From positions 1-32,658 of the IMG/VR virus record IMGVR_UViG_3300047353_000733: 32,658 bases of DNA; one strand, 5' to 3'. How positions within the stretch are numbered: position 1 is the first letter of the stretch; each line of letters opens with the position of its first letter. The notes below the pieces were generated by a model. That model did no database searches and was not told the origin of the DNA. It saw only the letters and a program-made list of their open reading frames with translations. This document shows positions 1-7,886 of this stretch, one piece after another. Source of the DNA: a virus. A program made the position numbers and the translations under genes.

Positions 1-1418
1 CACTTCTTCTTGGTCCGCTTCTTAAAGTGTCCATCCATCATCGAATCTAATACAATTTCACCAGATTTCTCACTTGGTTCCCATAATGGTGACATAAGAG
101 GATATTTGTGTGCATATGGAGCACCTAAACCATATACAGCTTGACAGAAACTTTGGTACGGACCTAACATTCTATATGGTTCATCTGACTCATCTGTCAT
201 TCTCTGACGCAGAAAGTATTTGTCATCTGCTTCTGCTTGATATCTGAAATAATCAAGTCTAATGTTTTCTTCCTCAGGAATATCATCTAATTTTTCATAT
301 ACTTCTCTACGCTCAGTTGAGTGAAGATCTTTATCTTCTAGCAGTCTACATGCTGCCTCTCTACTTTGAACCCAGAAGTCAGAATGACGATACTTTGATC
401 CAAACTGCAAGTAAAATGCCATAACTGCTGCTTGATCAATCTGACCATCTCTCCACCTATCTTCTATCTCAAGACGCTGCATATTGTTCAATGGATTTTC
501 ATCATCACCAAAGATAAATTCTCCTAATGCTTCACCTAAATCAGTCTCAACATAATTACGGAACCCAGTTAGATCATCATTCATACCTAACGCACGACCA
601 CAACGGGCGTACATTTTATTTTTATTAATACAATAGACAGATACTTTATGATCTGATTCAGTTTTCTTATAAGAACAGTGCTTTTTAACAGCACAATGAA
701 TATTAAAATCTTCTACTGCTTCTTCTTCAGTTGTAATGTCACTATCATATGAATAAATCCATGTCTGTGCATCTTGTGTAGGAACACCGGTCAAATATCC
801 ATGCTCAGTAGCAATATATGCAGTGTAATCCCAATCACCAGGAATCTTACGATTAACCGTTAGCTTTGTATCAGTTGGATTATACAATGCATCCTTATAT
901 GACTCTTTATCCCACAATCCACCTCTCACACAATCAACAATAAAATCAAACTCTTCACCATCAATGTATGCTTTTTTATCTTCTTGTGAGAACCCAATAG
1001 TTTCAACTCTTTTATCAACTAAGTTGATGTTAAAGTGTTGATTCTGGACATTTTCCCAATAGAACTCAACAAACTTACCCTCATCGATGTGCATTGAGAT
1101 CTCGGTAGGATCAAACATGACAAAGAAGTTCTTGTCAATTCTATTGCCAAACCCAATAAACTTTAACCCAAGTTTTTGAGTCGCATCAAATCTTTTATGA
1201 AAATCGAGTGTACTAATTGTGGTGTTGGTAGCAATAACAGTAAGCCAAAGTGTATTGACTTGCACTCCGAAGTTGTCAATTTTATGCGAGCAATCCCGTA
1301 TCCATGTAATTTCGTCATCCTGATATTCACTATCTTGTTGGTCTCTTCGCGAGATAAGTTGAGCAACAGTCGATACTGCATCTGCCCCTGCGCCGATAAC
1401 AGCAATTTTCCTACTCAT
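1..1418 (-). CDS. Flavin-dependent (tryptophan) halogenase-like protein, C-terminus cut by window edge
   Basis: The frame runs from an ATG at 1418 off the left edge, giving 472 visible residues with no stop. The N-terminus (MSRKIAVIGAGADAV) resembles an FAD-binding Rossmann start, but the usual GxGxxG is GAGADA. By eye the rest follows tryptophan halogenases: QKLGLKF (residues 81-87) aligns with the PrnA segment holding the catalytic lysine (here K82), FRNYVETD (286-293) with the segment holding the catalytic glutamate (here E291), and a later FYLQFGSKYRHSDFW block matches the region before the family's conserved FW. The hallmark WxWxIP is not intact: the matching place reads DWDYTAY (195-201). 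Halogenase-like genes are known in T4-like cyanophages. A late-promoter motif lies 24 bp upstream at 1442-1448. Whether this copy halogenates anything is unclear; another flavin-monooxygenase role is possible. Confidence 0.7.
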   Translation of the reverse strand, partial: MSRKIAVIGAGADAVSTVAQLISRRDQQDSEYQDDEITWIRDCSHKIDNFGVQVNTLWLTVIATNTTISTLDFHKRFDATQKLGLKFIGFGNRIDKNFFVMFDPTEISMHIDEGKFVEFYWENVQNQHFNINLVDKRVETIGFSQEDKKAYIDGEEFDFIVDCVRGGLWDKESYKDALYNPTDTKLTVNRKIPGDWDYTAYIATEHGYLTGVPTQDAQTWIYSYDSDITTEEEAVEDFNIHCAVKKHCSYKKTESDHKVSVYCINKNKMYARCGRALGMNDDLTGFRNYVETDLGEALGEFIFGDDENPLNNMQRLEIEDRWRDGQIDQAAVMAFYLQFGSKYRHSDFWVQSREAACRLLEDKDLHSTERREVYEKLDDIPEEENIRLDYFRYQAEADDKYFLRQRMTDESDEPYRMLGPYQSFCQAVYGLGAPYAHKYPLMSPLWEPSEKSGEIVLDSMMDGHFKKRTKKK

Positions 1419-1441
1419 GCGTCTAGAATTATATCTTCGTT

Positions 1442-1448
1442 TATTTAG
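1442..1448 (-). promoter_or_regulatory. Late promoter motif CTAAATA for the halogenase-like gene
   Basis: The minus strand reads CTAAATA, close to the T4 late motif TATAAATA and to the form that recurs at other gene boundaries in this window. Its TAA (1445-1447) is the stop codon of the upstream 53-residue gene. It lies 24 bp before the ATG at 1418. Confidence 0.6.
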
Positions 1449-1606
1449 TTAAGAACAGGTAGAATATCATAGTCTTCAATTCCTTGCTCTTTTAGCACAT
1501 TAATGTACCAAATTACATCTTCTTGTCTGTAGAATACTGCCTTCTGAAATGAATAGTATCCTTTCTTTGGGCGCTTCCAATGAAGAGCGAATTTCAATGT
1601 ACTCAT
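1445..1606 (-). CDS. Small conserved-looking phage protein, 53 aa
   Basis: I read this as a 53-residue protein starting at the ATG at 1606 (MSTLKFALHWKRPKKGYYSF). The frame also opens from an ATG at 1702, but that would overlap the upstream 392-residue gene by about 60 bp and add a low-quality N-terminus, so the internal start is preferred. No strong ribosome site is visible before it. The protein is rich in aromatic and charged residues, with a C-terminal segment VIWYINVLKEQGIEDYDIL; no domain or signal peptide is recognisable. It sits between the ligase-like gene and the halogenase-like gene, and its stop codon lies within the late-promoter motif of the next gene. Function unknown. Confidence 0.6.
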   Translation of the reverse strand: MSTLKFALHWKRPKKGYYSFQKAVFYRQEDVIWYINVLKEQGIEDYDILPVLN

Positions 1607-1640
1607 AGCTACAATTGTTCTGAACTTCGACAAAGTTACT

Positions 1641-2819
1641 CTACTTGGAATTCCATGACTTGTCAACCGTAATGTTAGCAAGACGGAACTCATCGTCAAC
1701 AAACTTCATCATTGACTTGTCATTGTGGACAACATATCCCTCAGGACTTGTGGGAGTTTGACCGATAAATGTCTTGATAGTGCCAACTTTGTTGAGTTGG
1801 TCAATGACCATTTTCTTAGCACTACGAATAGAAATATACGCTGCAATCAAGAAGTACAACTCACGACGATACATGGCGATGAACATGAGACCATCATTCT
1901 CCATGTTTTCGTATTTTTTCTGAGTTGCAGCAGTTTTCTTCTTACCTCTCTCAGTTTGAATAGCAACTCTGTAGAATTGTGCAAACTCAGCGACCATTGT
2001 CTTGGCATTGACAATACCACGACCAGCACGAATGCGCTGATTGAAGAACTTTTTGAGAAGAAGGTGCATCATTAGGTTAGATTTACCTTGACCCTGTAGG
2101 ATGTCAAGAAACTTAGAAGATTGCTTTAGCGCACCTTGTGCGCGATTGATGTGAGCATTGAAGGTATACAGATCTCCTTGATCAAACAAAGAAGAACCAG
2201 TGGCATCAATAAAATTCGCACTGGCAACAAAAACATCCTCAGTAGAGTGATACTTAGGGGCTTTTTTGAGAGGTACAACTTCCGCAGTCTGCAGAGTATC
2301 GCCCTTGTACTTTGTATGAAATACGATTCCAAGTTTGGAAAGATGAACGACAGAACCTGTACGGGAATGACGATCAACAGCGTAAGTAATAGTATTAGGA
2401 GTGAAACAAATAACTCTGTTTCCACCGACAATGCCGCTTCTCTTATCTTCCGCAGTGAATAATAAGTCACCTTGAACGATACCTGAGATATTAAGTTGAG
2501 GAAGATATGCTAGACAATCTTTGAGCTTTGATGCAAGTTGACCATTGTAAAAACGATCTACATCAGTGTCATCGAAACAAATTTTGGGATTGACTTTGTT
2601 GAATACTGATTTAGTACCGACAAAGAAACGACCACTGACAGGTTCAGTGCCACAAATAATAGCTGGGGCACCATCCCACTTGGTAGTGATATTTAAGTCA
2701 CTGGACTTGCCAGATAACATATCACTGAACTGTCGGAGGAAAGTGACAACATTGAAACCGCCAGCGGTGCCGCTGTTCAGGATCTCGTCTTCTAGGTGCT
2801 CAAGGTGTGTGTTCTTCAT
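1641..2819 (-). CDS. Ligase/nucleotidyltransferase-like phage protein (KxDG and EGYVV motifs), 392 aa
   Basis: Probably belongs to a conserved T4-like cyanophage family of unknown function. The sequence carries, in the right order, segments that look like motifs of the covalent nucleotidyltransferase (DNA/RNA ligase, capping enzyme) superfamily: TKWDG (46-50) as motif I with K47 as candidate nucleotidyl lysine, VQGDLLF (115-121) like motif III, and PEGYVVHNDKSMMKF (359-373) like motifs IV-V, the EGYVV form also occurring in T4 RNA ligase 1. Between motif III and motif IV lie about 240 residues, much more than in Rnl1, including a basic, helix-rich part (about 225-355) with RGKKKTAATQKK at 291-302. 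The start is the only convincing one; AAGGA lies just before the ATG. Activity is inferred from motifs only. Confidence 0.6.
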   Translation of the reverse strand: MKNTHLEHLEDEILNSGTAGGFNVVTFLRQFSDMLSGKSSDLNITTKWDGAPAIICGTEPVSGRFFVGTKSVFNKVNPKICFDDTDVDRFYNGQLASKLKDCLAYLPQLNISGIVQGDLLFTAEDKRSGIVGGNRVICFTPNTITYAVDRHSRTGSVVHLSKLGIVFHTKYKGDTLQTAEVVPLKKAPKYHSTEDVFVASANFIDATGSSLFDQGDLYTFNAHINRAQGALKQSSKFLDILQGQGKSNLMMHLLLKKFFNQRIRAGRGIVNAKTMVAEFAQFYRVAIQTERGKKKTAATQKKYENMENDGLMFIAMYRRELYFLIAAYISIRSAKKMVIDQLNKVGTIKTFIGQTPTSPEGYVVHNDKSMMKFVDDEFRLANITVDKSWNSK

Positions 2820-2871
2820 GTCCTTATTATAGCGTCTGTGGGGCGCTGTGGGGGCGTTAGTGGACAGTTCT

Positions 2872-3474
2872 TCATCTGAACCCAGGACCGTTTGCCCAGA
2901 CTACCAGAGAGCGTCTGGTGCCCCTTGTGACAGGTGTCACACGATGAACAACATAGCTAGGAAATACTGTAACTATGCCTCTATCATTTGCTGCTGTATG
3001 AATGACACCATTATGTAACTGCAACTCACCACCATCATAATCATCAGGATCAGATAGCTGCACAGTCATACTTAACTTTCTGGGTGGCATATCACCCAGA
3101 ACCATATTATCTACATGCCAACGATAAAATGACTCATCATCATTGTAAACAGTATATTGTAGATGTTCATGAAATCCATGAATATCAAATCTCCAATGCA
3201 TACCATTCATACATCTAAGGATATTTCCCAATCTGTCGTAGAACCACTCAGTATCATCATTCAACTCAATCCATGAGTTCTTTGACTTTCTAATACTTGT
3301 TTCTACCTCGTGGGACTCTTCATCCTGCCCTACAACTGAGTCATGAGGATTTAATGACTCACCATATCTAATGATCCTATCACATTCTTCAGATGTAAAT
3401 CCATCTTCCCAAGACTCATATAATATCTCTCCCATACCAAAATTTGGTGGGGGAGATAGACGATAAACTGACAT
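2872..3474 (-). CDS. 2OG-Fe(II) oxygenase (prolyl 4-hydroxylase/PiuC type)
   Basis: This is a 200-residue 2-oxoglutarate and Fe(II)-dependent dioxygenase of the double-stranded beta-helix fold. The iron facial triad is visible as H120-x-D122 (YRWHVDN) and H177 (SYVVHRVTPV), followed by a 2OG-binding arginine at R187 or R188 (GTRRSLVVW). DDYDGGELQLHNG (144-156) is the usual strand and turn between them. The family hydroxylates protein side chains (often proline) or small molecules. Its start lies 7 bp after the stop of the Pro/Gly-rich fibre gene, so the two are likely co-transcribed. That makes the fibre's many X-Pro-Gly triplets a candidate substrate, which is inference. Cyanophages carry several oxygenases of this class, so a different substrate is possible. 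Confidence 0.85.
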   Translation of the reverse strand: MSVYRLSPPPNFGMGEILYESWEDGFTSEECDRIIRYGESLNPHDSVVGQDEESHEVETSIRKSKNSWIELNDDTEWFYDRLGNILRCMNGMHWRFDIHGFHEHLQYTVYNDDESFYRWHVDNMVLGDMPPRKLSMTVQLSDPDDYDGGELQLHNGVIHTAANDRGIVTVFPSYVVHRVTPVTRGTRRSLVVWANGPGFR

Positions 3475-3481
3475 AATAAAA

Positions 3482-5125
3482 TTAGTAAATTACTTTAATA
3501 TCTCCACCGTTGGGAATAACTTGATACTTATCACCAGCAACAGCGCGACCGCCAGAACCGCCAGCAGCACCACCAAATGCAGGTTGTCCCCAAGTACCTC
3601 CAGATCCTCCTGGTTGTCCTGGTTGTCCTGGTTGCCCCGGAGTACCAGCACTTCCAGGTGTTCCAGGTTGTCCTGGTTGTCCGTTCGCACCTCTACCACC
3701 CGGTGTCCCAGGTTGACCAGGTGAACCGCTACCACCAGGTTGTCCTGGTTGTCCAGCACCACAAGCTGCAGGAGTTCCACTTCCACCACCTTTTCCACTA
3801 CCACCACCCTGTCCAGGTGTTCCAGGTTGACCAGATCCACCGCTACCGCCGGGTGTTCCAGGACCACCACCACCGCCAGGGGTGCCGGGTGTTCCAGGAG
3901 TGCCAGGTTGTCCAGTGGTATTGCCTGTTTTGTAGTTCCAACCGCGACCGGGAGCTCCTACACCGAGTTGACCACCACTGCCTCCAGTGCCGTTGTAACC
4001 AGCTGGACCACCGGCACCACCGCTGCCACCGCTGCCACCAGAACCACCATATCCACGACCGCCGCCGAAACCACCAGCACCACCGGCACCACCAGATCCG
4101 CCAGCACAATGCCTCCGGTTTCTTTCAGTTCTCCTTCTTCTTTCAGTTCTCCTATTCTGATAACCTTGCCTATCCTGTTTTGGTCCCCTTCTACTCCTCG
4201 GCCAACCACCATATCTCTTCCTTCTAGTTCTCCTATTTCTTTCACTTCTCCTATTCTGAAAAGATTGTCTTGCTTGATATGTTGACCTTTGCTGACCACC
4301 AGATCCAGGTGATCCAGGTTGCCCATTTCCACCGGGTGATCCATTGCTACCATTTCCACCGCTACCGCCAGAACTACCACCGCTTCCAGGTTGACCACTA
4401 GATGCGCCACTTCCGTTACCACCACCAGATCCATTAGATCCAGTTTTTCCACCACCACCACCAGCATAAATGCGAGAGTCTGATCCTTCGCACTCTACAA
4501 ATACCTTACGAAGTGAAGGAGCTCCAGGATTAGATACTTGAACAGCATCACCGCCAGGTTGACCACCTAATGCACCGCCAGCAGAATAAATGCCATAAGA
4601 TGGTGGACTATTATTTACATAGATGTTGAGATTTGATGACGGATCATCAGCAACAACAGCAGGGTTACTAACATTTGTGCTAATAACCCTACCCTTCAAT
4701 CTTAAATATTTTGAGATATTTCTATTAAGATTACCACCCCAAGTTGCATTAACACTGGGAGTAGAAGGACTACTCAGATTAGTAACATTAAAGTTCTCTT
4801 CCTCTGAGTTTGGTGCCTGTTCAATCACATACTCATCAATAATACCTCTAAGATCTTGAGGTGTAATAGCTCCAGTCGTACCAACGCCTACATTTTCAAC
4901 TGCGTCTAAAACATAAGGTAAGTGTGGTGTTCCTGTAGAAGTAGCATATTTTCCCTGATTGAAATCATACGGTGCATCAAGATCTGTGACTCGATGTAAT
5001 TCAGATGCAGAGATTGAGGCATTGGGATCACCCACTGCTGCCCTAATCTCACCATAGGATATTTGTGTTCCAGGTGTACCCGTAAGGAGTTGTTGAGTTT
5101 TTGTGCTCCAATCTCCGTAAGCCAT
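3482..5125 (-). CDS. Glycine/proline-rich collagen-like tail fibre or adhesin, 547 aa
   Basis: The N-terminal ~220 residues are ordinary in composition and start MAYGDWSTKTQQLLTGTPGT. I take them as the virion-attachment part. From about residue 221 the protein is low-complexity, with GGSGG, GQPG and PGTPG runs and many X-Pro-Gly triplets, though the strict Gly-X-Y collagen period is not kept throughout. Residues 280-339 break this pattern with an arginine-rich stretch built on NRRTER/NRRSER units. The C-terminus (GGRAVAGDKYQVIPNGGDIKVIY) resembles the capping motif at the end of other phage glycine-rich fibres. The gene follows the 907-residue fibre by 10 bp and precedes the 2OG oxygenase by 7 bp. 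Likely role: fibre or tip adhesin that meets the host surface. Exact receptor and family name cannot be given. Confidence 0.8.
   Translation of the reverse strand: MAYGDWSTKTQQLLTGTPGTQISYGEIRAAVGDPNASISASELHRVTDLDAPYDFNQGKYATSTGTPHLPYVLDAVENVGVGTTGAITPQDLRGIIDEYVIEQAPNSEEENFNVTNLSSPSTPSVNATWGGNLNRNISKYLRLKGRVISTNVSNPAVVADDPSSNLNIYVNNSPPSYGIYSAGGALGGQPGGDAVQVSNPGAPSLRKVFVECEGSDSRIYAGGGGGKTGSNGSGGGNGSGASSGQPGSGGSSGGSGGNGSNGSPGGNGQPGSPGSGGQQRSTYQARQSFQNRRSERNRRTRRKRYGGWPRSRRGPKQDRQGYQNRRTERRRRTERNRRHCAGGSGGAGGAGGFGGGRGYGGSGGSGGSGGAGGPAGYNGTGGSGGQLGVGAPGRGWNYKTGNTTGQPGTPGTPGTPGGGGGPGTPGGSGGSGQPGTPGQGGGSGKGGGSGTPAACGAGQPGQPGGSGSPGQPGTPGGRGANGQPGQPGTPGSAGTPGQPGQPGQPGGSGGTWGQPAFGGAAGGSGGRAVAGDKYQVIPNGGDIKVIY
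4106..4288 (-). repeat. Arg-rich repeat insert inside the glycine-rich fibre gene
   Basis: On the plus strand this stretch holds near-copies of a pyrimidine-rich unit: TTTCAGTTCTCCTATTCTGA at 4141-4160, TTTCACTTCTCCTATTCTGA at 4240-4259, and a partial copy TTTCAGTTCTCCT at 4123-4135. Translated in the gene's frame it gives residues 280-340, rich in Arg, Asn, Thr and Glu and ending in Cys340. Flanking sequence is Gly/Ser/Pro coding. The frame stays open on both sides. Confidence 0.7.
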
Positions 5126-5135
5126 ATATCAATTC

Positions 5136-7859
5136 CTAGGAAAGTGTGAAGGTAACCGAACCAATACCAGCAACAGTGATGTATACTTTAGTCGGATCAT
5201 TTGCGTCCTGCTCAATATTTAGGGCTGAAGTCGCAGACGAAACATATGACCTAAAGATACTCGCATCAGTTGCACTGGAACCCTGTTGAGTTGCATATTG
5301 GTGCTTATTGTATGCCTTGTTATAGGTCATATGTGCAGTACCAAATCCAGTAGCAGTTACACCGAACTCTGATCCAGGTTGAATAACATTGTCAACATTG
5401 TTATTAATCTGATTGGCACGATCAGCATCGTTGTTAACAATACCGCCGATAAATCCAAGTTCCTCAAGATAAGCAATAGGATTATGAGTTTCATTGACAA
5501 CTGAAGCAACACCAACAGCGTTGCCTAATCTATCTTCATAGAATAATTGGTTGACACCTGAGTTAACATCAAGCCACAGACATCCGGGTCTTGAACCATC
5601 TGGACTAGTATCATCTTGTCTAGAAAGAATAATACTACCGGGAGATTCTCCTAGGTCAATAGTAGAGTCTGGAAATGCCGTATCAAATCCAACTCTAATT
5701 GGTCCACCATCAGTACCACCAGTGCCTGTGTAATTACTAAAGAATTTTGTGTTTTTATAAATCTCAACTGCATTACTATCATTGAGACTAAATTTAGTAC
5801 CAATACCAATACCAGACTCAAAGATAGATTCTCCACCAATAAAGTCACCGTCAGATTCTCTTCTTAATCCAACATAGAAATCTACATTAGGATCTCTCTT
5901 ACCGGAAGTTGATCCAATACCAATACCTGCTTCACCAAGCATGGCAATCTCGGCATTATCAAATAATGCAATTCCTTCGGCAACAGGAATACCTGCGATA
6001 GAAGTATTGAATCCAATTCTAGTAATCAGCAGGTTTGTTCCTGCACCATCAGTAATATCTAAGTTTGCAACTGTGGTAACACCTGCATTTGCAACCATGA
6101 ATTGGCATTCAATACCTTCGGCAGCTTGAAGACTGCCACATGTGACAAGACCAGAAGTAGCATTTAATGTAACAGCTCCAAAGGTGCAAATACCACCACC
6201 AGTAAAGTTAAAAGTAGTGGTGATGTTAATAACATCTGTATTGACAGTATTAGTTGTGATAATACCACTTAGATTAGCAAATACTGAACCAGATGCAGAA
6301 ACTACTGTTGATACATCACCAAAGATTAAAGTATCTGTGAGAATTCTACATGTACCACCAATGTTGACTTGCTTAAATGTTGCAGAGTCTCCACCAGTTT
6401 GAACAATATCACCGGTAAATGTTGTGTCATCAAGAATTGCACTCGATCCGGGAGCACCAGAAACAATACCAAGTACAACTAACTCAGTAGCAGTAACATC
6501 AGTAATATTTACAGATCCACCAAATGTACCACCGATTGAAAGATCGCCACCAATAGATAAATTACCAGCAAATGTACCATCACCATCAATATCAGCATCA
6601 CCTCTAACACCAAGACCTTTACCAAGTGCAGAGCTTGTAGTGCCTACACCAACAAAGTTACCAACACTGAGCTCACCACCAAATGTAGATATGCCAGTGT
6701 TTCTAATATAGATGCTGTTAATTCCAAGAGAATCAATCTGATCAACGCTAATATCAGGTGTTCCAGTTAATCCCTGTGCCAGACCTGCGACACCAGTAAT
6801 ATCACCGATAACATCACCAATGAATCCACCAGCAGCACCAACCGAACCGCTAAATGTACCTGTGCCGACCACATCAAGATTAAAATCGGGATCAACTCTA
6901 GATTTACCAACACCAATCTTACCTTCACTAGTAACAACTACACGAGGCTTATTCTTAACAGCATCTGGATCTAAATCATCTTGTCCCCAGAACTCAACTT
7001 GTCCAATGGTAGTATTGCCTACACCAGTTACAGCACCGTTGAAAAGAATTGCTTGTCTTGGAATAGCACCACTTGTTTCAATAAACCTGATGCCATGACG
7101 ACTATCTGTGTTGGCTACAGTTCCAATGAAAGTAATAGTATTCTCATCATTAGTGAATGTTAGTCCACGATCAGTACCAATCATGGCACCTGATGCGATA
7201 TTTAATCCACCAACGAATGAACCAATACCAGTCAGTTCAATGTTACCACTACCACTGACAGTTTGAACACCAACAATATCACCAACCATGTTGATGTTAC
7301 CTTGCTGGGCATTACCAGTCAATGTAATGTTCTTTGCACTCAGTCCTTCAAATGTACCGACACCACTAGTAGCATCAACTTTAATAAGATCACCAACAGC
7401 AAAATCTGCCTGTGGGAATGTTACCGCAACACCAACAGGTCTAAACGCATAGATTGTTGATCCTGCTCCAGGATTATCATTATCCCACACAGATGTAGGA
7501 AGATTAATCAATCCAGATCCATCACCTTCAAATTTAACAGCTGTTATAGTACCTGCAACTGAAATTGTGACACCTGTCGTTCCTACACCAACCTGAAATT
7601 CTGCTTCAGGTACTGTTGTACCAATTCCAACTGAATATCCTACAGCAACATTGATATTGCCATAATGTGTCTGATATCCAATTACATTGACATCTCTAAA
7701 ATTAGCTTGATCTTCGACAATCAAGTTTCCACGAATGTCCAGTTCCTCTCTAGGAATGGTCGTGCCGATACCGACTAGACCATTATTAGAGATTAGATCA
7801 TCTGCATCAACTTGAATGCCATCTCTGAAGTTGATAATTGTCTTGTAATTATTAGGCAT
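5136..7859 (-). CDS. Tail fibre-like virion structural protein, 907 aa
   Basis: This is a long beta-rich structural protein of the kind repeatedly found in T4-like cyanophages. It has VGIGTT(I/V)P segments near the N-terminus (LVGIGTTIPREELDIRGN and SVGIGTTVPEAEFQVG), further Gly-Thr-rich repeats such as VGVGTTSSALGKGLGVRGDA, and many FxGxxxGxxxI-type beta-strand turns. Such repeats usually form long trimeric fibres. No peptidase S74 chaperone domain is seen at its C-terminus (VYITVAGIGSVTFTLS), unlike the next-upstream fibre. The start MPNNYKTIINFRDGIQVDADDL is well placed, with a late-promoter motif about 30 bp upstream. It lies between the 1744-residue fibre and the collagen-like fibre, so it likely belongs to the same appendage or baseplate-attached fibre set. 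Confidence 0.8.
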   Translation of the reverse strand: MPNNYKTIINFRDGIQVDADDLISNNGLVGIGTTIPREELDIRGNLIVEDQANFRDVNVIGYQTHYGNINVAVGYSVGIGTTVPEAEFQVGVGTTGVTISVAGTITAVKFEGDGSGLINLPTSVWDNDNPGAGSTIYAFRPVGVAVTFPQADFAVGDLIKVDATSGVGTFEGLSAKNITLTGNAQQGNINMVGDIVGVQTVSGSGNIELTGIGSFVGGLNIASGAMIGTDRGLTFTNDENTITFIGTVANTDSRHGIRFIETSGAIPRQAILFNGAVTGVGNTTIGQVEFWGQDDLDPDAVKNKPRVVVTSEGKIGVGKSRVDPDFNLDVVGTGTFSGSVGAAGGFIGDVIGDITGVAGLAQGLTGTPDISVDQIDSLGINSIYIRNTGISTFGGELSVGNFVGVGTTSSALGKGLGVRGDADIDGDGTFAGNLSIGGDLSIGGTFGGSVNITDVTATELVVLGIVSGAPGSSAILDDTTFTGDIVQTGGDSATFKQVNIGGTCRILTDTLIFGDVSTVVSASGSVFANLSGIITTNTVNTDVINITTTFNFTGGGICTFGAVTLNATSGLVTCGSLQAAEGIECQFMVANAGVTTVANLDITDGAGTNLLITRIGFNTSIAGIPVAEGIALFDNAEIAMLGEAGIGIGSTSGKRDPNVDFYVGLRRESDGDFIGGESIFESGIGIGTKFSLNDSNAVEIYKNTKFFSNYTGTGGTDGGPIRVGFDTAFPDSTIDLGESPGSIILSRQDDTSPDGSRPGCLWLDVNSGVNQLFYEDRLGNAVGVASVVNETHNPIAYLEELGFIGGIVNNDADRANQINNNVDNVIQPGSEFGVTATGFGTAHMTYNKAYNKHQYATQQGSSATDASIFRSYVSSATSALNIEQDANDPTKVYITVAGIGSVTFTLS

Positions 7860-7886
7860 TATCTTTTAGTGGCAAGACCTTTTTAC

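Noticed and set aside
3958-4467. Alternative frame through the Arg-rich part giving Glu/Lys-rich sequence
   Set aside because: The flanks in that frame are not glycine-rich and would need two frameshifts; the main frame is fully open.
3577-4480. Short regular repeats resembling a CRISPR array or tandem-repeat locus
   Set aside because: No constant repeat-spacer pattern; the period comes from Gly/Pro/Ser codons in a continuous fibre gene.
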